Shown here one piece after another: positions 33,573 through 40,966 of a stretch of DNA of 64,000 nucleotides. Position 1 is the first letter of the stretch. The number at the start of each line of letters is the position of its first letter. The DNA lies in contig NZ_CP083439.1 in NCBI RefSeq assembly GCF_021919125.1, positions 62,001-126,000 of the forward strand, given 5' to 3'. The notes beneath the pieces were generated by a model. It was given only the letters and a program-made list of their open reading frames with translations, did no database searches and was not told the origin of the DNA. The stretch comes from Clavibacter sp. A6099 (GTDB lineage: Bacteria > Actinomycetota > Actinomycetes > Actinomycetales > Microbacteriaceae). The position numbers and the translations under genes were made by a program.

Positions 33573-34259
33573 ATGTCGACTCGACGCAGCATCTTGAGGG
33601 GCCTCATCGGGGCAGCGGCGCTCACGGCAACCGGACAGGTCCGATCATTCGCGGCGTCCGCCTCACCGGTTTCGGCGTCACCCATCCGTGAGTCAGACCA
33701 TCCCTGGTACCTGCAGCCGCTCGCGGCGACTGCCACGGCAGGTGCCGATGACCTGACGGTCCTCCATCGGGCGGCAACAGCGGCGGCGATACAGGAGGGG
33801 TATGCGCCGGACGTGGTGGCCTCGGCGGTATCGCAGGCCACCGTGTCGGTCAACACTCGCGGCAACAGGGTTGGCAAGTGCTCCCTGATCTTGGACGCGC
33901 ACGCCGTGTTCGTGCTGACGAAGGAGTTCGGAACGGGGCATCTGAATCGCCAGGCGGTGCAGACGCTCTGGGCCGGCGCAGACGATATCGTCCGAGACCT
34001 CGTACCGGCGGCTCACGCCAAGATGATGGCCTCCGGTGAATCGGGCAGCATAGAGGCGGCGGACGCGGCTTCGAGCTGCTGCACCGTCCTCGGCAACGCG
34101 ATCGGCACGTGTTGCCGATATGACTTCCAAGGGCTGTTCGAATGCTGCGGACCCTGTGCGTTCACCTTCCCCGAGATCCCGGTCTTCATAGCCTGCGTCG
34201 CCGTATGGTGCAATTACTGCTCGGCCGCGCACTGCAAGGAGTGGTACTACGAGTGTTGA
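33573..34259 (+). CDS. Tat-exported cysteine-rich protein, bacteriocin precursor-like
   Basis: A 228-residue protein I cannot match to a named gene with certainty. It starts STRRSILRG followed by a hydrophobic stretch and AASA, a twin-arginine (Tat) signal. Residues about 31-165 form a mostly helical domain with one cysteine (Cys103). Residues 169-228 contain 12 cysteines (169, 170, 180, 181, 191, 192, 195, 208, 213, 216, 221, 228), enough for six disulfides. This arrangement, a Tat signal, a middle domain and a compact Cys module, recalls the halocin C8 precursor, where the middle part is the immunity protein. It uses ATA (three times) and TAT codons, unlike its neighbours. GAAAGG precedes the ATG. 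Confidence 0.7.
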   Translation: MSTRRSILRGLIGAAALTATGQVRSFAASASPVSASPIRESDHPWYLQPLAATATAGADDLTVLHRAATAAAIQEGYAPDVVASAVSQATVSVNTRGNRVGKCSLILDAHAVFVLTKEFGTGHLNRQAVQTLWAGADDIVRDLVPAAHAKMMASGESGSIEAADAASSCCTVLGNAIGTCCRYDFQGLFECCGPCAFTFPEIPVFIACVAVWCNYCSAAHCKEWYYEC

Positions 34260-34354
34260 TGCGTCCAAGGTGAGGTGCTCCCCGCGGTCGATCACGCCGA
34301 TTTCCCGGAATGCGTGCTGAGCTGGATGAGTAGGCACCCCGTCCGCCTCACGCG

Positions 34355-34377
34355 GAGCCGGTGCGCCGCGCCGGCTC
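34355..34377 (+). terminator. hairpin after the cysteine-rich gene
   Basis: GAGCCGG / CCGGCTC, a 7-bp stem with a 9-base loop, 95 bases after the stop and just before repeat copy B. Confidence 0.45.
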
Positions 34378-34390
34378 GATCTCTCGACCC

Positions 34391-34522
34391 GCTCGGCCGC
34401 ACCGTGAACGCCCCGGCCAGATCGCCCCGGGCCAGCTCGGCGCCGGCCTCGTGACCGCGCTCGTCGGCACGCCGTACTTCGTGTGGCTGCTGTGGCGCGG
34501 GCGGGCGGCTCGCGGGCGGTAG
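34391..34522 (+). repeat. direct repeat, copy B (orphan fragment of the permease 3' end)
   Basis: A second copy of the end of the permease gene, including its in-frame stop (…WLLWRGRAARGR). 34436-34507 is identical to 32851-32922. Copy B carries 14 extra bases from an imperfect tandem duplication (ACGCCCCGGCCAG followed by ATCGCCCCGGGCCAG), which breaks the frame. It has no upstream gene and is a remnant. The remaining 34260-34657 holds no gene; 34523-34657 is the promoter region of the acyltransferase. Confidence 0.9.
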
Positions 34523-34657
34523 TCCGGCGCGGGTCCCGGGGTCCCCCGAGCAGCCGACGCCGGATCGGTCGTCCGGCTCGGGAGGCCTGGTCGAGCGGCC
34601 CGGACCCGTGGTCGCGCGGCCGATCCGCGGCGGGAGCGGCGCGATCACGCTCGGAGC

Positions 34658-35788
34658 ATGTCCTCCCTCCGACTCCCGACCGCCCTCCCGCTGCCGCAGG
34701 CGGCGCCCGGTGCGGCGCCGCTCCTGCCCTCCCTGACGGGACTGCGGTGGGTCACCGCGGTGACGATCTTCGGCTTCCACATCCTCGTCGTCCGCTACTT
34801 CGCGGATCCGGCCGCCATGCCCTGGATGGGCGCCTTCACGGGCGGCCGCTCCGGCGTCACCATGTTCTTCGTCCTGTCCGGGTTCGTGCTCGCCTGGGGT
34901 CACGTCGCGGGTCGCTCGACGCGCTCCTTCTACATCCGGCGGCTGGCGCGGGTGTACCCGCTGCACCTGGTCGGGATCGTGCTGGCGCTCGTGGTCGCGG
35001 CGACGCTCGTGCCGAGCATCCGGACGGACGGGCCCGTCCCCCTGGCGGCGAATGTGCTGCTGGTGAACCCGTGGAGCCGCGACTGGTGGCAGGCGGGCAA
35101 CCCCGTGAGCTGGTCGCTCGCCTGCGAGGCGTTCTTCTACCTGCTCTTCCCCGTGCTGATGCGCCTGCTGTCCGGCCGGTCGGCGCGCACGCTGGGGCTC
35201 GTGGTCGTCGGGTGCCTCGCGGTGGCGCTCCTGGCGCCGGGGATCGGCGCCGCGTCGCCGCTGCCGATGGACGGGGACTCCACCCCGCTCCTGCGCCTTC
35301 CGGAGTTCGTGGTCGGCATGGCGGCGGCGGTCCTCATGCGCGAGCACCGGTGGGCGCCGCCGCGCCTGCGCGCTGCGGTCCTCCTGGCCGTCGTCGGCTA
35401 CGCCGCCTCCATCCTCGCCATGCTCCCCGCGAACGACGGGAGCTGGATCCAGCCCGGGCACGTCGTGGAGGTCGGCGCCTACGCGCTCCTCATCGCCTCC
35501 CTCGCGCACGTCGACGCCCGCGGCGGCCGGACGTTCCTCGCGGGCCCGCGGTGGCAGGTGCTCGGCCAGGTGTCGTTCGCGTTCTACCTCGTCCACGTGC
35601 TCGTCATCTGGTCCGTGTCGTCCCCGTGGCCGGACGGCCAGCCGGTCCTGCCCTGGCCCGAGGCCACCGCGCTGATGCTCTGCGCGTTCCTCCTCGCGCT
35701 CTCGCTCGCGTGGATCCTTCACCGCTACGTGGAGATCCCCGCCCAGCGCCTGGTGCTGCGGCTCGACCGGCGCGTCCGCGTCGCGTGA
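34658..35788 (+). CDS. acyltransferase family protein (OafA/YrhL type)
   Basis: A 376-residue integral membrane acyltransferase with about 10 helices. The N-terminal SLTGLRWVTAVTIFGFHILVV has the conserved His; RSGVTMFFVLSGFVLAW and YIRRLARVYPLHL are family blocks; the usual SWSLACEAFFYLLFP motif is at about residue 150. It would O-acylate a surface glycan or lipid. The start CACGCT box 6 bases before ATG resembles the leaderless pattern but with a changed first base. Confidence 0.88.
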   Translation: MSSLRLPTALPLPQAAPGAAPLLPSLTGLRWVTAVTIFGFHILVVRYFADPAAMPWMGAFTGGRSGVTMFFVLSGFVLAWGHVAGRSTRSFYIRRLARVYPLHLVGIVLALVVAATLVPSIRTDGPVPLAANVLLVNPWSRDWWQAGNPVSWSLACEAFFYLLFPVLMRLLSGRSARTLGLVVVGCLAVALLAPGIGAASPLPMDGDSTPLLRLPEFVVGMAAAVLMREHRWAPPRLRAAVLLAVVGYAASILAMLPANDGSWIQPGHVVEVGAYALLIASLAHVDARGGRTFLAGPRWQVLGQVSFAFYLVHVLVIWSVSSPWPDGQPVLPWPEATALMLCAFLLALSLAWILHRYVEIPAQRLVLRLDRRVRVA

Positions 35789-35820
35789 CGCGGGGATCGG
35801 TCGAGCCGGCCGCGCGGAGG

Positions 35821-36507
35821 TCACGCTCCGCGGCGGTCGCCCTCCCCGGGCACGACGAAGCCGCTCTCGTACGCGAAGACGGCGGCGCCGACGCGGCTCC
35901 GCGACTCCGACTTGGCGAGGATGGCGCTCACGTGGGACTTCACGGTGCCCTCGCTCATGAACAGCCGGCCGGCGATCTCGAGGTTGCTGAGCCCGTCGAC
36001 GAGCGCCGCGAGGACGTCGCGCTCGCGTTCGGTGAGCGTGTCGAGCTGAGCGGTCTTCACGGGATCGGAGACGCGGGTCGCGTCGATGCGGCGTTGCAGG
36101 AGGCCGCGGGTCATGGCGGGGTCGATGAGCGCATCCCCGCGGACGGCGCTGCGCACGGCGGCGGCCAGCACATCGGCGCCGGCGTCCTTGAGGAGGAAGC
36201 CGGATGCGCCCGCCCGCGCGCTGTCGAGGAGGTACTCCTCGTCGTCGAAGGTGGTGATCATGAGCACCGCGCCGGCGGTCTGCGCGTCGAGGATGCGGCG
36301 GGTGGCCGCGATGCCGTCGAGCTCGGGCATGCGGATGTCCATCACGACGACGTCCGGCCGGTGCTCGGCCGCGGCCTCGACCGCGAGCCGCCCGTTGGCC
36401 GCGGTCGCGACGACGGTGAAGTCGGTCTCGTACTCGAGCATCGCGCGGATCCCGAAGAGGATCACCGGCTGGTCGTCGGCCACGACGATCGTGATCGTCC
36501 CGCTCAT
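35821..36507 (-). CDS. LuxR-type (NarL) response regulator
   Basis: A 228-residue regulator. The receiver domain has the phospho-acceptor Asp57 in VVMDIRMPELDGI and the conserved Lys in LLKDAG; the LuxR helix-turn-helix is LTERERDVLAALVDGLSNLEIAGRLFMSEGTVKSHVS (about 160-196). The ATG overlaps the kinase stop by ATGA, so the pair is one operon. Its likely targets are itself and the divergent export operon at 37866. Confidence 0.93.
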   Translation of the reverse strand: MSGTITIVVADDQPVILFGIRAMLEYETDFTVVATAANGRLAVEAAAEHRPDVVVMDIRMPELDGIAATRRILDAQTAGAVLMITTFDDEEYLLDSARAGASGFLLKDAGADVLAAAVRSAVRGDALIDPAMTRGLLQRRIDATRVSDPVKTAQLDTLTERERDVLAALVDGLSNLEIAGRLFMSEGTVKSHVSAILAKSESRSRVGAAVFAYESGFVVPGEGDRRGA

Positions 36508-37703
36508 CGGTCGGCCGCCTCTCGGGTCTCCTCGAGGGGGATCGACAGGACGGTCCGCCAGCCGCCCTCGGCGGTCGGCCCCGAGCGGAGGCTCCCGCCG
36601 AGGGACATGGCGCGCTCGGACATGCCCACGATGCCGAAGCCGGGCGCACCCGTCTCGCGGTGACGGGCGGGACCCTCGTCGTCGACGACGGCGTGGAACC
36701 ATCCGTCCCGATGGCGGAAGTCGATGGTCACGTGCCGTCCCTCCGAGTGCTTCATGACGTTGGTGAGCGCCTCTCTGGCGACCTCGACGAGCGCGTTCTG
36801 CGCGTACTCGGGTCCCTCGAGCGCGCCGAACACCTCGACGGAGACGCCCGTCGACCGCACCGTCTCGACGACGCGATCCAGCCGCTCGACGGGCGATCCC
36901 TGCGGGCGCGTCGTCGCGGCGTCGGGGGAGCGCAGCAGGGTGACGGCCCGGCGCATGGAGGTGAGCGCCTCGCCGCCGTCGGCGACGACCGCCTCGAGCG
37001 TCCGGCGGAGCGCGTCGGGATCGTCGGAGGAGGTGCGGAGGGTGGCCTGCGCGCGGATGACGATGGCGCTGACGTGGTGAGCCACGGTGTCGTGGAGGTC
37101 GCGGGCCACGGCGGTGCGCACCTTCGCGGCGTCGCGTTCGCGCTCGGTCTCCTTCAGCGCCTCGTCGCGCCGCGTCGCGACTAGAGCCGCCTCGCGCTGC
37201 CGGTGGATCATGCTGCCGAGTGCGATGACGACCGCCAGCAGCACCATCAGCAGGGTCCGCGGGACGGGATCGTCCAGGAGATGCCGGGGGACATCGAGCA
37301 GCCCCGAGTAGTTCGCAGCGGGGTCGTAGATGCACAGCAACGCGCCGAAGGCGACGAGAGGCAGGAGCACCGCCCAGCGGACGCCCTCGATCGCGGCGCG
37401 GAAGGCGACGACCAGGACGGCCAGCGACCGGAGCAGCAGCGCCTCGAGGTCCGTGAGGTCCACCTGCCATTCCAGGGCGTAGACGAGCACGGGGATGAGG
37501 ACCAGGGAGGCGCGCGGAGATCGTCCCGTCGTGAACCAGGCTCCCGCCGCGAGGGCTCCGGCCACGGCGATGAGGAGGACCTGGGCCTCCCGGAGGCCCA
37601 GGGCGATGGCGAGCAGGCTCCCCGCGGAGATGGCCCCGAAGGCGAGCAGGACGAGGCCGGCATCGCGCCGCCAGGACCTCCTGCTCGTCAAGAACCTCAT
37701 CAC
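36504..37703 (-). CDS. sensor histidine kinase (HisKA_3 type)
   Basis: A 399-residue membrane kinase. Five or six hydrophobic segments cover residues 12-170; no extracellular sensor domain of size is seen, as in kinases that sense membrane stress. The phospho-acceptor is the His in ARDLHDTVAHHVSAIVI, and the ATPase part has EALTNVMKHS and GFGIVGMSERA. TACGGT lies 7 bases before the GTG at 37703, so a leaderless start there is likely; ATG at 37700 is the next codon. Confidence 0.9.
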   Translation of the reverse strand: MMRFLTSRRSWRRDAGLVLLAFGAISAGSLLAIALGLREAQVLLIAVAGALAAGAWFTTGRSPRASLVLIPVLVYALEWQVDLTDLEALLLRSLAVLVVAFRAAIEGVRWAVLLPLVAFGALLCIYDPAANYSGLLDVPRHLLDDPVPRTLLMVLLAVVIALGSMIHRQREAALVATRRDEALKETERERDAAKVRTAVARDLHDTVAHHVSAIVIRAQATLRTSSDDPDALRRTLEAVVADGGEALTSMRRAVTLLRSPDAATTRPQGSPVERLDRVVETVRSTGVSVEVFGALEGPEYAQNALVEVAREALTNVMKHSEGRHVTIDFRHRDGWFHAVVDDEGPARHRETGAPGFGIVGMSERAMSLGGSLRSGPTAEGGWRTVLSIPLEETREAADR

Positions 37704-37814
37704 AGGGGCAACCGTATGTCCCCGCTCGTGGCGCACCTACGGCGGGACGCGGGAATGGCCATCCGGCTGACGGTCCTGGCCGTTCGACCGATCCCGCGCG
37801 AGCACCCCCGTTCG

Positions 37815-37862
37815 TAGCGTCGGAAGCGACCGAGCGGACCACCACGGGCCGCCGGAGAAGGA
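37815..37862 (+). promoter_or_regulatory. promoter and ribosome site of the MacAB-like operon
   Basis: TAGCGT (37815-37820) is a likely -10 box; AGAAGGAG ends just before the ATG at 37866. The 160-base space to the divergent kinase gene is a likely target of the response regulator. Confidence 0.45.
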
Positions 37863-37865
37863 GCG

Positions 37866-38903
37866 ATGGTGAGCGTCTGGCGCAAGTGGGTATTCCCGAT
37901 GACGAGGCTGGTGGTGCTGGCGGCGATCGCGGTCGCGCTCGTCCGCATGGCGTTCGTCGGCCAGGCGACGGAGGAGACCGCCGAGACGCCGACGGGCTCG
38001 GTGGTGCAGTCGCAGGTGGCCGCGAAGATCGGCACGGTCGTCAACGACGTGACCGTGAAGGGCAGCATCCAGCCGGATCCGGACGTGGCCGTGAAGGCGA
38101 CGCTGCAGGGCAAGGTCTCGAAGCTCGTCGCCGGTCAGGGCGCGACCGTCAAGGCCGGCGACCCGATCCTCGTCATCCGCCAGGAGACGGCGGCGGACCC
38201 GGTGGTCGCCGCGGATGGCAGCGTCACGCAGCCGAAGCCCAAGGTCGTCACGCAGACCGTGACCGCGTCCGCCGCGGGGACCCTCTCCTCGCTCGGCGTG
38301 CTGGTCGGCCAGGAGGTCGCCGTCGGCGACGCCGTCGGCCAGGTCTCGCCGACCACCTTCCGCGCCACCGCGCCGCTGACGGCCGAGGAGCAGTACCGGC
38401 TCGTCACGCAGCCGACGGCCGCGAAGGTCGCCATCACCTCGGGCCCGGCCCCGTTCGACTGCACCGACCTCCGGATCGGCCAGCCGGCGGCATCGACCGG
38501 CACCGCGACGGGGACGTCGGGCGGCACCGGCACCGGATCCGCTGGGTCCGCGAGCGGCGGCGACGCCGGCTCCTCCAGCGGCGTCGTCTCCTGCGCCGTG
38601 CCCGCCGGCGCCCGGGTCTTCCCGGGGCTCGCCGCGGAGATCACGATCCCCGCCGGGCAGGCGTCCGACGTGCTGACCCTCCCGACAACCGCGGTCGAGG
38701 GCCTCGTCGACACGGGCAACGTCTGGCTGCCCTCGGCGACCGGCGCACCGGAGGAGCGGGCCGTCGGCCTCGGGATCAGCGACGGCACGGTCGTCCAGAT
38801 CACCTCGGGCCTGAACGAGGGCGACCAGGTCCTCGAGTTCGTCCCCGGCGCCCCGGCGCCGAAGACCGACGACGCGAGCACGACGGGCGGGTACGGCGGA
38901 TGA
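37866..38903 (+). CDS. membrane fusion protein (HlyD/MacA-like) of an ABC exporter
   Basis: A 345-residue protein with one N-terminal membrane helix (about 12-32) and two lipoyl-like half-motifs (VKATLQGKVSKLVAGQGATVKAGDPILVI and VTASAAGTLSSLGVLVGQEVAVGDAVG), then a Gly/Ser-rich loop with a Cys on either side and a beta-barrel end (VFPGLAAEITIP). It links the transporter to the outside. The stop overlaps the ATPase start (ATGA). AGAAGGAG precedes its ATG. Confidence 0.85.
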   Translation: MVSVWRKWVFPMTRLVVLAAIAVALVRMAFVGQATEETAETPTGSVVQSQVAAKIGTVVNDVTVKGSIQPDPDVAVKATLQGKVSKLVAGQGATVKAGDPILVIRQETAADPVVAADGSVTQPKPKVVTQTVTASAAGTLSSLGVLVGQEVAVGDAVGQVSPTTFRATAPLTAEEQYRLVTQPTAAKVAITSGPAPFDCTDLRIGQPAASTGTATGTSGGTGTGSAGSASGGDAGSSSGVVSCAVPAGARVFPGLAAEITIPAGQASDVLTLPTTAVEGLVDTGNVWLPSATGAPEERAVGLGISDGTVVQITSGLNEGDQVLEFVPGAPAPKTDDASTTGGYGG

Positions 38904-39607
38904 GCCTGATCCGTCTCGAGCAGGTGACCCGGACGGTCGAGCGTCCGGATGACGAGCCGCTCACGATCCTCCACGGCGTCGACCTCGACGTCTCCGTCGG
39001 CGACCACGTCTCGATCGTGGGCCGCTCGGGATCCGGGAAGTCGACCCTGCTGAACATCCTCGGCCTGCTCGACACCCCGACCACAGGTGAGGTCTACCTC
39101 GACGACGTCCCGATGGCGCGCGTGTCCGGTTCCCGGCGCGACCGGGCCCGCGGGGGCGACATCGGGTTCATCTTCCAGCAGTTCAACCTGCTGCAGGGCC
39201 GCACGGCCCGGGAGAACGTGATGACCCCGCTGCTCTACTCGACGGGCCGTTCGTTCTGGCGCCGGGCGTCGATCGCGGCGGACATGCTCGAGCGGGTCGG
39301 CCTCGGCCACCGCATCGATTCCATGCCGGAGACGATGTCCGGCGGCGAGCAGCAGCGCGTCGCGATCGCGCGGGCCCTGGTGCGGTCGCCGCGGCTGATC
39401 CTGGCGGACGAGCCGACCGGCGCGCTCGACATCGAGACCGGCGCGACGGTGATGACCCTGCTGGCGGAGGTCGCGCACGCGTCCGGCGCGGCGCTGGTCA
39501 CGATCACGCACGACCCGACCGTCGCGGCCCGCGCGGATCGGCACCACCGCCTCGAGATGGGCGTCCTCGCCCGCGCCGAGGCCCTCACCGGCGGGAGCCG
39601 CGCATGA
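38900..39607 (+). CDS. ABC transporter ATPase, MacB/LolD type
   Basis: A 235-residue ATPase. Walker A GRSGSGKSTLLNILG, signature MSGGEQQRVAIARAL and Walker B LILADEPTGALD are all present, with the LolD/MacB-type FQQFNLLQGRTA loop. It powers the FtsX-type permease encoded next (ATGA overlap). Such systems, linked to two-component pairs, often handle peptides or cell-wall stress compounds. Confidence 0.93.
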   Translation: MSLIRLEQVTRTVERPDDEPLTILHGVDLDVSVGDHVSIVGRSGSGKSTLLNILGLLDTPTTGEVYLDDVPMARVSGSRRDRARGGDIGFIFQQFNLLQGRTARENVMTPLLYSTGRSFWRRASIAADMLERVGLGHRIDSMPETMSGGEQQRVAIARALVRSPRLILADEPTGALDIETGATVMTLLAEVAHASGAALVTITHDPTVAARADRHHRLEMGVLARAEALTGGSRA

Positions 39608-40836
39608 ACGCAGCACTGAAGCGCATGGCCACCGGCCTCGTCGGCGCCGTCGTCGAGGCCTGGACGGAGCTGCGGATCCACCGCACCCGTGTCCTCCTCT
39701 CCCTCATCGGCGTGGCGGTCGCGGTCGCCGCGATCACCTCCGTCGTCGGCCTCGGCGCGGTCGTGCAGCAGGCGCAGACCGAGAAGATGGACCGGCAGAC
39801 CGGCCAGCCGGCGACGCTCTCGGTGACCATGAAGCCCGAGGGGAACGTGAGCCTGCCGTACGCGGACCAGCGCGCCCTCCTCGCGCAGGCCTCGGGCCGG
39901 TTCGGGATCACCCGATCGACCACGGTCGGCTACTCGGACGTCCAGGTCGAGCTCCCGAAGGGGGCGACGGACGTGCGCACCACCATCGTCGACGCCGACT
40001 ACGGCGAGATCCACCGCGTCGACGTCACCAAGGGCCGGTGGTTCGACGACCAGGACGCCGACGCGCTCGCCCCGAGCATCGTCGTCAACCAGGCCTTCCT
40101 CGCGACCTTGGGCTCGCCCGACGTCGCCACCCATCCGACGGTCGTCCTGCAGGGGGCGCAGGGGGAGCGCACCGCCGTGGTCGTGGGCGTCATCCCCGCC
40201 CAGGACGCCACCGAGCCGCCGTCGATGTACGTGCTGCCCGACACCGCCACGCAGGTGCTGACGACTGACGCGCTGGACGCCATGCTCCCGCAGATGGAGT
40301 TCTGGGTCCCGGAGCACGAGGCCCCCGGGCTCGCGACGGCGATCCGCTCCGACCTGGCGTCCTCCGTCCCCGACGGCGTGCAGGTCGACGTCGAGCGGCA
40401 CGATCGCGGCGTCTTCTCCTACGACCCGCTGCAGTCCCTGAAGATCCTCGTGGGCGCGGTGGCCGGCCTGGTCATGCTCCTCGGGGCGCTCAGCCTGGTG
40501 AACATCTCGCTCGTCACCGTGCGGCAGCGGATCCGCGAGATCGGCGTGCGTCGCAGCTTCGGCGCGAGCGCGGGCCGGATCTTCTTCGCCGTGATGATGG
40601 AGAGCATCGTCGCCACGGTCGCCGCGGGCGTGATCGGCGTCGTGGTCGCCGTCGCGATCGTGAAGAACCCGTGGATCCTCTCGCACGTCGCCTCGGGCGT
40701 CACCCGGTTCCCGCCGTTCCCGCTCTCCGCGGCGTTCCTCGGGCTCGGGGTGTCGCTCGCGGTCGGCGCGATCGCGGGGCTGCTGCCGGCGCTGGTCGCG
40801 GTTCGGGTGTCCGTGATCGACGCGATCCGGTACTGA
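39604..40836 (+). CDS. ABC transporter permease, FtsX/MacB type
   Basis: A 410-residue permease with the layout of MacB: one helix (about 25-50), a large extracellular domain of about 220 residues, then three helices (about 280-305, 330-355, 370-395). The REIGVRRSFGAS block is the conserved FtsX motif. Together with the two upstream genes it forms a mechanotransmission-type efflux pump. It ends in VSVIDAIRY, as in the family. Confidence 0.92.
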   Translation: MNAALKRMATGLVGAVVEAWTELRIHRTRVLLSLIGVAVAVAAITSVVGLGAVVQQAQTEKMDRQTGQPATLSVTMKPEGNVSLPYADQRALLAQASGRFGITRSTTVGYSDVQVELPKGATDVRTTIVDADYGEIHRVDVTKGRWFDDQDADALAPSIVVNQAFLATLGSPDVATHPTVVLQGAQGERTAVVVGVIPAQDATEPPSMYVLPDTATQVLTTDALDAMLPQMEFWVPEHEAPGLATAIRSDLASSVPDGVQVDVERHDRGVFSYDPLQSLKILVGAVAGLVMLLGALSLVNISLVTVRQRIREIGVRRSFGASAGRIFFAVMMESIVATVAAGVIGVVVAVAIVKNPWILSHVASGVTRFPPFPLSAAFLGLGVSLAVGAIAGLLPALVAVRVSVIDAIRY

Positions 40837-40842
40837 GACGGG

Positions 40843-40868
40843 GCCGGGCGGGGATCATTCCGCCCGGC
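40843..40868 (+). terminator. terminator of the MacAB-like operon
   Basis: GCCGGGCGG / CCGCCCGGC, a 9-bp stem with an 8-base loop, 7 bases after the stop at 40836. Confidence 0.75.
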
Positions 40869-40906
40869 TCCACACGGGCGTCCGTCTCCTACGGGCGCCC
40901 GTCCGT

Positions 40907-40930
40907 CGTACGGCGGGGCCCCACCGTACG
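40907..40930. promoter_or_regulatory. 24-base near-perfect palindrome upstream of the second kinase gene
   Basis: Outer arms CGTACGG / CCGTACG flank GGGGCCCC with one mismatched pair. It lies 37 bases before the start at 40967. It may be an operator of the two-component pair that follows. Confidence 0.5.
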
Positions 40931-40966
40931 GGGGCATTCCCCACCCCCGATCCGGGAGCGAGCAGG

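Noticed and set aside
33014-33691. Alternative plus-strand frame across the MauE-like and Cys-rich genes
   Set aside because: Arg-rich and without domains, whereas the two overlapping genes have membrane helices, a Tat signal and ribosome sites.
34260-34390. Possible tRNA or small RNA beside repeat copy B
   Set aside because: Only a 7-bp hairpin is present; no cloverleaf or CCA end can be drawn.
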